35,584 bases of DNA, taken from NCBI GenBank assembly GCA_002402965.1, contig DHGW01000045.1, forward strand, positions 1 to 35,584. The letters are read 5' to 3'. The notes beneath the pieces are model-generated. The model worked only from the letters and a program-made list of their open reading frames with translations, made no database searches and was not told the origin of the DNA. Position numbers and translations under genes: made by a program. This DNA is from Bacteroidales bacterium UBA4788 (GTDB lineage: Bacteria; Bacteroidota; Bacteroidia; Bacteroidales; VadinHA17). Below, piece by piece: positions 26,168 to 33,854 of this stretch. Positions within the stretch are counted from its first letter, which is position 1. Each line of letters opens with the position of its first letter.

Positions 26168-28357
26168 ATGGCAGAATTACGTTTCAGTGCATTGAAGGAG
26201 TTGTTCAACAGGGAGCCTGTTGAGGTCTCCGTACCGGCTGAGCCGGTTTCCACCTATTTTTCGGAATATGTCTTCGACAAGAAGAAGATGGAGCGCTTCC
26301 TGAGCCGGGAGGCGTACCGTGCCGTCATAACGGCCATTGAAGAGGGGACTCAAATCAACAGGCAGATAGCCGACCAGGTGGCTACCGGCATGCAGGCGTG
26401 GGCCATGGAGCACGGGGTGACACACTTCACCCACTGGTTTCATCCGCTGACAGATGCCACTGCCGAGAAACATGACGCCTTCGTGGGCAGGGGCGAGATG
26501 GGCACTATCATCGAGATATTCTCCGGAGAGGTGCTGGTACAGCAGGAACCTGATGCATCAAGCTTCCCCAGCGGTGGCATCAGAAACACCTTCGAGGCCA
26601 GGGGCTATACGGCGTGGGATGTCTCCTCGCCGGCTTTCATTGTGGGTAGCACCCTCTGCATCCCGACGGTCTTCATTTCATATACGGGCGAGGCGCTTGA
26701 CTACAAGACCCCCCTTCTCCGGTCACTTGCCGTACTTGACAAGGCTGCCGTGGAGGTCTGTCACCTGTTCGACAAGGATGTCAGAAAGGTGTTTGCCACC
26801 CTGGGATGGGAGCAGGAGTATTTCCTTATAGATGAGGCCCTTTATTATGCCCGGCCTGACCTGATGCTGGCTGACCGTACGCTGATGGGTCACCCGTCGT
26901 CAAAGGATCAGCAGCTCTCCGATCACTATTTCGGATCCATCCCTGACAGGGTAAAGGCCTTCATGAAAGAGTTTGAGTACGAAGCATACAAGCTTGGCAT
27001 TCCGGTCAAGACCCGTCATAATGAAGTTGCCCCAAACCAGTTCGAGTGTGCTCCCGTTTTTGAGGAGGCCAACCTGGCTGTTGACCATAACCAGCTGATA
27101 ATGGATGTGATGCGCAGGGTGGCCAGGAAGCACAAGTTCAGGGTCCTCTTCCATGAGAAGCCTTTCGCTGAGGTGAACGGCTCCGGCAAGCACAACAACT
27201 GGTCAATGATGACTGACACGGGGGTAAACCTGCTTTCGCCGGGCAGGAATCCAAAGACGAACATGCAGTTTCTCACCTTCCTCGTCAACGTCGTCAAGGC
27301 TGTCAACGACAACCAGGAGCTCCTTCGCGCCAGCGTAACAAATGAGAACAACTCCTACAGGCTTGGAGGCCATGAGGCTCCTCCGTCAATAATATCCGTC
27401 TTTCTGGGAAGCTATCTCTCGGATATTCTTGACGGTATTGCAAGCAAGGTTAAGGATAAGAAGATGACCCCTCAGGAGAAGACCGAGATAAAGCTTGGCA
27501 TAGGCAAGATTCCCGGGATTTTTCTTGATAACACTGACCGCAACCGCACCTCGCCATTCGCCTTCACCGGCAACCGTTTTGAGTTCAGGGCAGTGGGCTC
27601 ATCAGCTAACTGCAGCTCAGCAATGATCGTACTGAACGCAGCTGTAGCCCGTCAGCTGAAAGCTTTCGCCGATGAGGTCAACGCTCTGGCCGACAGGGGA
27701 GGCAAGAGGGATGAAGCTATCTTCCAGGTACTTAAGAAGTGCATAATCGATTCAAAGAGAATCCGTTTTGAGGGCGACGGATACAGTGCCGAGTGGCATA
27801 AGGAGGCCGTTCGCAGGGGGCTCTCAGCGGAGTCAAGCGTACCCAGAACACTCAAGGCATATGTCACCACCTCATCGCGTGATACGCTGGTAGGCACCGG
27901 AGTGCTTTCCGATCGCGAACTGGAAAGCAGGATGGAGGTGGAGCTTGAGAAATTTACCAAGAAACTGCAGATAGAATCGCGTGTTCTGGGTGACCTTGCA
28001 GTGAACCACATCGTTCCCACTGCAGTGAACTACATGACCTCGCTCGTGGAGAATGTAAGAGGACTGCGTGATATCTTCGACGACAACGAATTCCTCAGGC
28101 TGGCTGGAGCCCGCAAGGAACTGATTGTATCCATCTCCGATCACATCACCATGATCAAGAAACTTGTCGCTGAGATGATCGATCAGCGCAGAAAGGCAAA
28201 TGTCATAGAAGACGTTTATAAGAAGTCGCTTGCCTATGAATCGAAGGTCAAACCCTATCTCCAGGAGATCAGGACACACATTGACAGGCTGGAGCTGGTG
28301 GTTGACAACGAGCTGTGGCCTCTGCCCAAATACCGCGAGCTTCTTTTTACCAGGTAG
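26168..28357 (+). CDS. glnN: Type III glutamine synthetase
   Basis: This 729-residue enzyme is the long GSIII form found in Bacteroidota and cyanobacteria. It makes glutamine from glutamate, ammonia and ATP. GSIII marks include VTHFTHWFHPLTDATAEKHDAF (residues ~85-107), FPSGGIRNTFEARGYTAWD, GWEQEYFLID, VKTRHNEVAPNQFECAP (metal and glutamate site), FHEKPFAEVNGSGKHNNWSM and NRTSPFAFTGNRFEFRAVGSSANC. The ATG at 26168 (MAELRFSALKEL) is preferred over a TTG six codons earlier, which overlaps the -7 promoter element. It has its own promoter and a motif-rich upstream gap, so it is regulated apart from the formate dehydrogenase genes. Confidence 0.96.
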   Translation: MAELRFSALKELFNREPVEVSVPAEPVSTYFSEYVFDKKKMERFLSREAYRAVITAIEEGTQINRQIADQVATGMQAWAMEHGVTHFTHWFHPLTDATAEKHDAFVGRGEMGTIIEIFSGEVLVQQEPDASSFPSGGIRNTFEARGYTAWDVSSPAFIVGSTLCIPTVFISYTGEALDYKTPLLRSLAVLDKAAVEVCHLFDKDVRKVFATLGWEQEYFLIDEALYYARPDLMLADRTLMGHPSSKDQQLSDHYFGSIPDRVKAFMKEFEYEAYKLGIPVKTRHNEVAPNQFECAPVFEEANLAVDHNQLIMDVMRRVARKHKFRVLFHEKPFAEVNGSGKHNNWSMMTDTGVNLLSPGRNPKTNMQFLTFLVNVVKAVNDNQELLRASVTNENNSYRLGGHEAPPSIISVFLGSYLSDILDGIASKVKDKKMTPQEKTEIKLGIGKIPGIFLDNTDRNRTSPFAFTGNRFEFRAVGSSANCSSAMIVLNAAVARQLKAFADEVNALADRGGKRDEAIFQVLKKCIIDSKRIRFEGDGYSAEWHKEAVRRGLSAESSVPRTLKAYVTTSSRDTLVGTGVLSDRELESRMEVELEKFTKKLQIESRVLGDLAVNHIVPTAVNYMTSLVENVRGLRDIFDDNEFLRLAGARKELIVSISDHITMIKKLVAEMIDQRRKANVIEDVYKKSLAYESKVKPYLQEIRTHIDRLELVVDNELWPLPKYRELLFTR

Positions 28358-28376
28358 AATACCTAAACATCGGTTA

Positions 28377-28410
28377 CATTCGTTATTTTTGCAGGGTAAC
28401 GAATGCATTC
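28377..28410. promoter_or_regulatory. Promoter of the OmpA-family gene nested in an inverted repeat
   Basis: TATTTTTG (28384-28391) matches TAnnTTTG, 22 bases before the ATG at 28414. It overlaps the left arm of the perfect 9-bp inverted repeat CATTCGTTA (28377-28385) / TAACGAATG (28397-28405). This is followed by the 10-bp palindrome GAATGCATTC (28401-28410). A protein on this dyad, or a 5' hairpin, could control expression. Confidence 0.5.
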
Positions 28411-28413
28411 CGT

Positions 28414-30390
28414 ATGAATAAGAATATATTGAGGCTTGTGGTCCTGCTGTTGCTGCTTCCGGCTGCACTGAGTGCGCAGAAGCAGAAGACGGAACGCGCA
28501 TATGCCGCCTATGAGGCAGGCAGCTATTATGAGGCAATCGACTTCTTCAAGGATGTCTATTCCAGGACACGCGATAAACAGCTGAAGGCTGACATGGTCT
28601 TCATGGTGTCAGAGTGTTACCGCCTGATAAACGATCCGAAGAACGCTGAGCTGTGGTACAAGAGAGCCGTAAGGTCACCTTTCCCAAAACCGGAGGCACA
28701 GTACTGGCTGGCTGAGAGCAACAAGAAGCTTGGGCGTTATCCCCAGGCTATTGAGGAGTTCCGCAAGTACCGCCAGCTGGTGCCGGGTGACCCGCGGACC
28801 GAGCAGCAGATACGTGCCTGCGAACTGGCGATGGAATGGCAGGCCTCGCCTGAGTCTTATAATGTCGAAGAACTGAAGGAAACCAACTCGAAGGATTCTG
28901 ACTTCAGCCCGGCTTACGGACGCGACGATCACGGGCTTGTATGGTTCACTTCATCACGTGATGATGCCCGGGGCAATAAGGAGCACGGTGCTACCGGCCA
29001 GAGTTTCACAGACATCTTCGAGACCAGGCTTGACAAGAAAGGCAAATGGAGCACGCCGGTGCCGGTTGACTTTTTCAACACCGAATTCGAAGACGGGACG
29101 CCCTCATTCTCTTCGGATTACACCGAAGTATATTTCACCCGCTGCGAGGCTGGCAAGCGTGAGAGCAAGGGTTGCGTCATCCTCTGTTCGAACCGCGAAG
29201 GTACCCGGTGGAGTGAACCGGAGAAGATTGAACTTCTGACCGACTCTCTTGTGGCTGCCCATCCGGCACTCTCGCCTGATGGCCAGACGCTTTACTTCGT
29301 TTCAGATATGCCGGGAAGTCTTGGAGGAAAGGACATCTACCGCACCACCCGTACCTCACCGGGCAGCCTGTGGTCGCGCCCGGAAAACCTCGGCACTGAT
29401 GTCAACACCCGCGGCAACGAACTCTTTCCTTTCGTCCACTCTGACGGCACACTGTACTTCGCCTCTGACGGTCATATCGGAATGGGCGGACTCGATATCT
29501 TCAAGGCCATCCCGCAGGGCGGTGACTCCTGGCTTGTGCAGAACATGAGGGCACCTATAAACAGCCCGGCGGATGACTTCGGAATTACTTTTGAAAGGGA
29601 TACCGAAAAGGGCATCTTCAGTTCGGCACGCAAGGGAAGAGGAGATGATGACCTCTATACCTTCGAGATGCCGCCGCTGCTCTTCAGCATCACCGGCCTT
29701 GTAAAGGATGAAAAGACAGGCCAGCCCGTCCAGGCTGCTACTGTCCAGCTCATAGCCAGTGACGGCGCCAGCATGCAAACCGAAACAGGTTCTGCCGGTG
29801 ACTTCAAGTTCAGCCTGAGACCGGAGGTAGACTATATCTTCATCGCCTCGAAGAACGGATTCCTCAACGGGAAAGAGAAAGAAACTACCAGGGGACAGGA
29901 TAAGAGCCGCGAGTTTATGGCTACCATTCAGCTGACACCCATCGACAGGCCGATTGAGCTTCCCAATATCTTCTACGACTTCGGCAAATGGGACCTCAGA
30001 CCCGAGTCTATGGTCTCCCTTGACAAGCTGGTAGAGACTCTCAATGACAACCCGAACGTGACAATCGAGCTGATGTCGCACACCGACTCACGCGACACCG
30101 AAGAGTTTAACCTGGATCTGTCGCAGAAGAGAGCACAGTCTGTTGTGGATTACCTGATAGCCAAGGGCATTGCTGCTGACAGGCTGACGGCCCGCGGTTA
30201 CGGTGAGACCAGTCCGAAGGTGGTTGATGCTGAGATCATGCAGAATGCACCCTTCCTCCGTTCTGGGGTAACGCTCGACGAGCAGTACATCAATTCCCTC
30301 GCCAGCGATGAGCAGAAGGAGATAGCTCACCAGGTCAACCGCCGCACAGAGTTCAGGGTTCTGCGCACCGATTATGTGCCCGCCAGATAG
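28414..30390 (+). CDS. PorE-like OmpA-family protein (TPR, beta-propeller, CRD, OmpA)
   Basis: From the ATG at 28414 the protein has 658 residues and a signal peptide (NKNILRLVVLLLLLPAALSAQ) with no lipobox. Domains: TPR repeats (~25-150), a PD40/WD40-like beta-propeller (~165-420; repeated FSPAYGRDD, PALSPDGQTLYFVSD and DGTLYFASDG strings), a carboxypeptidase-regulatory-like domain (~430-510; FSITGLVKDEKTGQPVQAATV), and an OmpA C-terminal peptidoglycan-binding domain (~530-655; FYDFGKWDLRPES, MSHTDSRDTEEFNLDLSQKRAQ). This order matches PorE, a periplasmic component of the type IX secretion system. Bacteroidota also carry related OmpA paralogues, so the T9SS role is likely but not certain. 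An earlier in-frame start inside glnN would destroy the signal peptide. Confidence 0.85.
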   Translation: MNKNILRLVVLLLLLPAALSAQKQKTERAYAAYEAGSYYEAIDFFKDVYSRTRDKQLKADMVFMVSECYRLINDPKNAELWYKRAVRSPFPKPEAQYWLAESNKKLGRYPQAIEEFRKYRQLVPGDPRTEQQIRACELAMEWQASPESYNVEELKETNSKDSDFSPAYGRDDHGLVWFTSSRDDARGNKEHGATGQSFTDIFETRLDKKGKWSTPVPVDFFNTEFEDGTPSFSSDYTEVYFTRCEAGKRESKGCVILCSNREGTRWSEPEKIELLTDSLVAAHPALSPDGQTLYFVSDMPGSLGGKDIYRTTRTSPGSLWSRPENLGTDVNTRGNELFPFVHSDGTLYFASDGHIGMGGLDIFKAIPQGGDSWLVQNMRAPINSPADDFGITFERDTEKGIFSSARKGRGDDDLYTFEMPPLLFSITGLVKDEKTGQPVQAATVQLIASDGASMQTETGSAGDFKFSLRPEVDYIFIASKNGFLNGKEKETTRGQDKSREFMATIQLTPIDRPIELPNIFYDFGKWDLRPESMVSLDKLVETLNDNPNVTIELMSHTDSRDTEEFNLDLSQKRAQSVVDYLIAKGIAADRLTARGYGETSPKVVDAEIMQNAPFLRSGVTLDEQYINSLASDEQKEIAHQVNRRTEFRVLRTDYVPAR

Positions 30391-30411
30391 AAGGAGGCCG
30401 AAGAAGGTATT

Positions 30412-31581
30412 ATGACTGACAGATCGCGCTACGCAAACAGAGGCGTCTCCTCGGGAAAGGAGGAGGTCCATGCGGCTATCAGCAAGATTGACAGGGGACT
30501 CTTTCCGAAGGCGTTCTGCAAGATCATTCCTGATATCCTCGGAGGTGATCCCTCATGGTGCAACATCATGCACGCCGACGGTGCCGGAACGAAATCGTCA
30601 CTCGCATACATCTACTGGAGGGAGACGGGCGACCTGTCTGTCTGGAAGGGTATTGCGCAGGACGCCGTGGTCATGAATCTTGATGACATGCTCTGTGTGG
30701 GAGTGACCGGCAATATTCTACTCTCATCAACCATCGGCAGAAACAAGAATCTCATACCCGGTGAAGTTATCAGGGCTATTATCGAGGGGACGGAGGAGTT
30801 CCTGACCCGGATGCGGGATGCCGGCATTGGCATCTGGTCCACGGGCGGTGAGACGGCTGACGTGGGCGACCTGGTAAGGACCATCATCGTGGACTCAACC
30901 GTCACGGCGCGCATGCCCCGGGCCGAAGTCATAGACAATGCCAACATCAGGCCGGGGGATGTAATCGTAGGGCTGGCCTCATTCGGGCAGACCACTTACG
31001 AGGATGAATATAACGGAGGCATGGGAAGCAACGGGCTGACCTCCGCCCGTCACGATGTCTTTGCAAACTACCTCGCCGGACTCTATCCTGAGAGCTATGA
31101 CAGAAATATTCCTGCCTCCCTGGTCTACAGCGGGCCTATGAAGCTCACTGACCCCACTGCCGTTCCGGGCATCAATGCGGGAAAGCTTGTTTTATCTCCC
31201 ACGCGGACCTATGCACCGGTGATCAGGAAAGTGATTGAGACGATGAGGCCTGCCGTGCACGGCATGGTGCATTGCTCAGGCGGAGGACAGACCAAGATTT
31301 TGCACTTCATTGACCGGATGCATGTGATCAAGGATAACCTCTTCCCTGGGCCGCCGCTGTTTGATCTGATACAAAAGAGTTCGGGCACGCCCTGGGAGGA
31401 GATGTACCGCGTCTTCAACATGGGCCACCGAATGGAACTCTATGTTGATGAGGCAGATGCTGCTGCTATCATTGAAATAGCCTCCGGCTTTGACCTGGAA
31501 GCCCGTATTGTCGGCCGGTGCGAGCCCTCAGCATCGCGCAGGCTGACAATCGTCACCGGACAGGGGGAATTTGTGTACTGA
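30412..31581 (+). CDS. purM: Phosphoribosylformylglycinamidine cyclo-ligase (AIR synthase), Bacteroidota type
   Basis: This 389-residue ATP-dependent enzyme makes aminoimidazole ribotide in purine synthesis. It has the PurM fold signals HADGAGTKSSLAYIYW (metal/ATP binding; ~52-67), DAVVMNLDDMLCVG, GIWSTGGETADVGDLVRT, GDVIVGLASFGQTTYEDEYNGGMGSNGLTSAR and VHGMVHCSGGGQTKI. It is somewhat longer than the E. coli enzyme, as is usual in Bacteroidota. It starts 22 bases after the OmpA-family gene and is followed, after a 308-base repeat-filled gap, by prfA and pyrF, a neighbourhood I associate with Bacteroidales. Other AIR-synthase-related proteins (SelD, HypE) lack these exact motifs. Confidence 0.9.
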   Translation: MTDRSRYANRGVSSGKEEVHAAISKIDRGLFPKAFCKIIPDILGGDPSWCNIMHADGAGTKSSLAYIYWRETGDLSVWKGIAQDAVVMNLDDMLCVGVTGNILLSSTIGRNKNLIPGEVIRAIIEGTEEFLTRMRDAGIGIWSTGGETADVGDLVRTIIVDSTVTARMPRAEVIDNANIRPGDVIVGLASFGQTTYEDEYNGGMGSNGLTSARHDVFANYLAGLYPESYDRNIPASLVYSGPMKLTDPTAVPGINAGKLVLSPTRTYAPVIRKVIETMRPAVHGMVHCSGGGQTKILHFIDRMHVIKDNLFPGPPLFDLIQKSSGTPWEEMYRVFNMGHRMELYVDEADAAAIIEIASGFDLEARIVGRCEPSASRRLTIVTGQGEFVY

Positions 31582-31585
31582 CTTC

Positions 31586-31643
31586 TACAATTCTTAATGC
31601 TATACCAGCAACCGTTGCATTAATATATTGTTATACAATGCAA
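31586..31643. repeat. Dispersed TACAATTCTTAATG element plus inverted repeat after purM
   Basis: TACAATTCTTAATG at 31586-31599 is identical to 1033-1046, about 30 kb away. GTTATACAAT at 31630-31639 also repeats the sequence at 1029-1038. TTGCATT (31615-31621) and AATGCAA (31637-31643) form a 7-bp inverted repeat. The block starts four bases after the purM stop. Confidence 0.6.
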
Positions 31644-31691
31644 TATGACTATTCCAAATCTCATCCCCTGCGGCCAACGGTCAGTCTTCAG

Positions 31692-31726
31692 TCACCAGTC
31701 ACCAGCCACCAGCCACCAATCACCAG
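31692..31726. repeat. Heptanucleotide array (YCACCAG)5
   Basis: Five back-to-back 7-base units are visible: TCACCAG, TCACCAG, CCACCAG, CCACCAA and TCACCAG. They lie in the gene-free stretch 31582-31889. The 31518-31769 reading frame that runs through them looks like chance coding. Apart from this array, the flanking repeats, a hairpin and the prfA promoter, I see nothing in that stretch. Confidence 0.7.
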
Positions 31727-31799
31727 GAACGACTACAGAATGCGGACTGCCGACTTCACTTCTGCCTGATGCCCTCCCCTGCAACCTGGCTCCTCCTTA

Positions 31800-31820
31800 A
31801 AATTGCCCACCGGGCAATTT
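31800..31820. terminator. Hairpin AAATTGCCC-ACC-GGGCAATTT
   Basis: A perfect 9-bp stem with a 3-base loop lies 219 bases after purM and ~40 bases before the prfA promoter. The A-rich left flank and TTTCTT right flank suit a rho-independent terminator, though the T-tract is short. Its layout resembles the GGCC-TAC-GGCC hairpins at 1045 and 1093. Confidence 0.5.
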
Positions 31821-31838
31821 CTTACGGTCGGCCCCCTC

Positions 31839-31868
31839 TTGCCTATTGCCTTTTTCTAATTACCTTTG
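31839..31868 (+). promoter_or_regulatory. Bacteroidota promoter for prfA-pyrF
   Basis: TTG (31839-31841), a 19-base spacer and TACCTTTG (31861-31868) match the -33 TTG / -7 TAnnTTTG consensus in both sequence and spacing. The ATG of prfA follows 21 bases after the -7 element. Confidence 0.65.
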
Positions 31869-31889
31869 CACCCTGAAATTTGGCATCCA

Positions 31890-32975
31890 ATGGCAAACAA
31901 TATGATTCTTGAGAGACTTCTTGGAGTGAAGAAGCGCTTCGTGGAAGTGGGTGAGCTTCTGAACTCTCCCGACGTGATGTCGGATATGAAGCGTTATATC
32001 AGGCTGAACAAGGAATACAAGGAGCTCAGGCCGGTGGTGGAGGCATATGAGAAGTACAAGAGTGCCATCGACAACCTGGAGAGCACAAGGGCACTGCTGG
32101 CCGCTGAGAAGGATGAGGAGATGCGGGAGATGGCAAAAGCCGAGATAGACAACCTGCTTGCGACTATTCCCGATATGGAGGAGGATATCAGGTACCTTCT
32201 GCTCCCGGCAGACCCTGAGGATGAGAAGAACGCTGTCATGGAGATCAGGGCCGGCACCGGCGGCGATGAAGCCAGCATCTTTGCAGGCGACCTGTACCGT
32301 ATGTACTCAAAATACATTGAATCGAGGGGCTGGAAGGTTGACCTGAACTATTATACCGAAGGCACGGCCGGCGGATACAAGGAGATCGTCTTTACAGTCT
32401 TCGGCGAGGGTGTTTACGGGATCATGAAGTACGAGTCAGGCGTCCATCGCGTCCAGAGAGTGCCCCAGACCGAGACGCAGGGCCGCATCCATACTTCAGC
32501 CGCAACGGTGGCTGTTCTGCCGGAAGCCGGCGAGTTCGACATAGAGATACGCAGTGAGGATATCCGAAAGGATACCTACTGCTCATCAGGCCCCGGTGGT
32601 CAGAGCGTCAACACCACATACTCAGCCATCAGGCTTACTCACGTACCTACCGGAGTGGTGGTCACCTGCCAGGACGAGAAATCGCAGATAAAGAATCTGG
32701 AAAAGGCAATGAGGGAACTTCGTACACGCCTCTACAACCTTGAATACCAGAAATACCTCGACGAGATTTCACACAAGCGTAAGACAATGGTCTCATCAGG
32801 GGACCGGTCTGCAAAGATCAGAACGTACAACTATCCCCAGGGAAGAGTCACTGACCACCGCATCAACCTGACAATCTACAACCTGCCGGTGGTGCTCGAC
32901 GGTAGCATACAGGAGCTGCTCGATAAGCTGCAGATGGCAGAGAACGCCGAACGCCTGAGGGCAAGCGACTATTAA
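31890..32975 (+). CDS. prfA: Peptide chain release factor 1
   Basis: This 361-residue class I release factor reads UAA/UAG in the ribosomal A site and triggers peptide release. The GGQ motif is in SSGPGGQSVNTTYSAIRLTH, and the P-x-T recognition tripeptide is PQT in HRVQRVPQTETQGRIHTSAATVAVLPE. The PxT form marks RF1 rather than RF2 (SPF). An N-terminal coiled-coil domain (~1-105, many Lys/Glu heptads) and the C-terminal HKRKTMVSSGDRSAKIRTYNYPQGRVTDHR segment are complete. The ATG at 31890 is used because the upstream TTG overlaps the -7 promoter. A later ATG at 31902 is possible. The pyrF gene starts 10 bases downstream. Confidence 0.96.
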   Translation: MANNMILERLLGVKKRFVEVGELLNSPDVMSDMKRYIRLNKEYKELRPVVEAYEKYKSAIDNLESTRALLAAEKDEEMREMAKAEIDNLLATIPDMEEDIRYLLLPADPEDEKNAVMEIRAGTGGDEASIFAGDLYRMYSKYIESRGWKVDLNYYTEGTAGGYKEIVFTVFGEGVYGIMKYESGVHRVQRVPQTETQGRIHTSAATVAVLPEAGEFDIEIRSEDIRKDTYCSSGPGGQSVNTTYSAIRLTHVPTGVVVTCQDEKSQIKNLEKAMRELRTRLYNLEYQKYLDEISHKRKTMVSSGDRSAKIRTYNYPQGRVTDHRINLTIYNLPVVLDGSIQELLDKLQMAENAERLRASDY

Positions 32976-32985
32976 TATCCGGATA

Positions 32986-33813
32986 ATGCATTCAAAAGAA
33001 ATATTTCAGCAAATTCTGAAAAAGAAGTCCTTCCTCTGCGTCGGACTTGATCCCGAGATTTCCAAACTGCCAGCTTGTGTTGCAGGGTCGGAAGATCCGA
33101 TATTTGAATTCAACAGGCGGATAATCGATGCCACTCACAAGTATACCGTGGCATACAAGCCCAATTTTGCCTTCTATGAGTCCTATGGCCCGAGGGGAAT
33201 GGCTGCGCTTGATAAGACAGTAAGGTACATCAATAAACTTGATACCAATATTTTCATTATTGCCGATGCGAAACGGGGTGATATAGGAAACACCTCCAAG
33301 ATGTACGCCAGGGCGGTCTTCGGCGAGATGCCGTTTGATGCCGTGACCGTGGCTCCATATATGGGAGAGGATTCTATTACCCCCTTCCTCTCGTACCCGG
33401 GCAAATGGGCCATTATCCTGGCTCTGACCTCGAACAGGGGTGCTGACGATTTCCAGTATCACACCGACAAGGGGCAGAGGCTGTTTGAAAGGGTACTTAC
33501 AGTGACGCAAAGATGGGGCACGACGGACAACATAATGTACGTCGTGGGAGCCACCAAGGCGGAGATGCTTGCTGATATACGGAAGATCGTGCCGGATCAT
33601 TTCCTGCTTGTCCCTGGAGTGGGTGCCCAGGGAGGAAGCCTTGAGGATGTGGCACGGTACGGCATGAACAGTCAGTGTGGCTTGCTGGTCAATTCATCGA
33701 GAGGTATTATATACGCCGACAGCAGTGAAGGTTTTGCTTCGGTCGCAGGTGAAAAGGCGCATGAGATGCAGGAGGAGATGGCCGGCTACCTGGCAGGCAG
33801 ATTTAAGATTTGA
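32986..33813 (+). CDS. pyrF: Orotidine 5'-phosphate decarboxylase (type 2, long form)
   Basis: This 275-residue enzyme decarboxylates OMP to UMP, the last step of UMP synthesis. It has the long-form PyrF marks LCVGLDPEISKLP, AYKPNFAFYESYGPRGM, and the catalytic Asp-Lys-Asp segment IIADAKRGDIGNTS, followed by DAVTVAPYMGEDSI and a phosphate-binding end (LLVPGVGAQGG, LLVNSSRGIIYA). It follows prfA by 10 bases and likely shares its promoter. The last codons (RFKI and the TGA) are written by the heptanucleotide repeat that fills the following gap, so the repeat touches the coding end. Confidence 0.95.
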   Translation: MHSKEIFQQILKKKSFLCVGLDPEISKLPACVAGSEDPIFEFNRRIIDATHKYTVAYKPNFAFYESYGPRGMAALDKTVRYINKLDTNIFIIADAKRGDIGNTSKMYARAVFGEMPFDAVTVAPYMGEDSITPFLSYPGKWAIILALTSNRGADDFQYHTDKGQRLFERVLTVTQRWGTTDNIMYVVGATKAEMLADIRKIVPDHFLLVPGVGAQGGSLEDVARYGMNSQCGLLVNSSRGIIYADSSEGFASVAGEKAHEMQEEMAGYLAGRFKI

Positions 33814-33848
33814 GATTGCCGATTTGCGACCTAATCGCAAATCGCAAA
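33800..33848. repeat. Heptanucleotide repeat forming a hairpin between pyrF and the MFS gene
   Basis: Seven successive 7-base units run from GATTTAA and GATTTGA (last pyrF codons and stop) through GATTGCC, GATTTGC, GACCTAA, TCGCAAA and TCGCAAA. The central units form a perfect 9-bp inverted repeat, GATTTGCGA (33821-33829) / TCGCAAATC (33835-33843), with a 5-base loop. Placed between convergent genes, it may act as a bidirectional transcription end. Confidence 0.75.
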
Positions 33849-33854
33849 TTCCTA

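Noticed and set aside
29356..30081. 241-codon minus-strand frame
   Set aside because: Antisense to the PorE-like gene, whose domains run through the whole stretch. No start context or homology-like motif.
31692..31726. CRISPR array
   Set aside because: Units are 7 bases with no spacers, so they are simple tandem repeats.
31518..31769. 83-codon plus-strand frame across the purM end
   Set aside because: It reads through short tandem and dispersed repeats and overlaps purM; no sign of a real protein.
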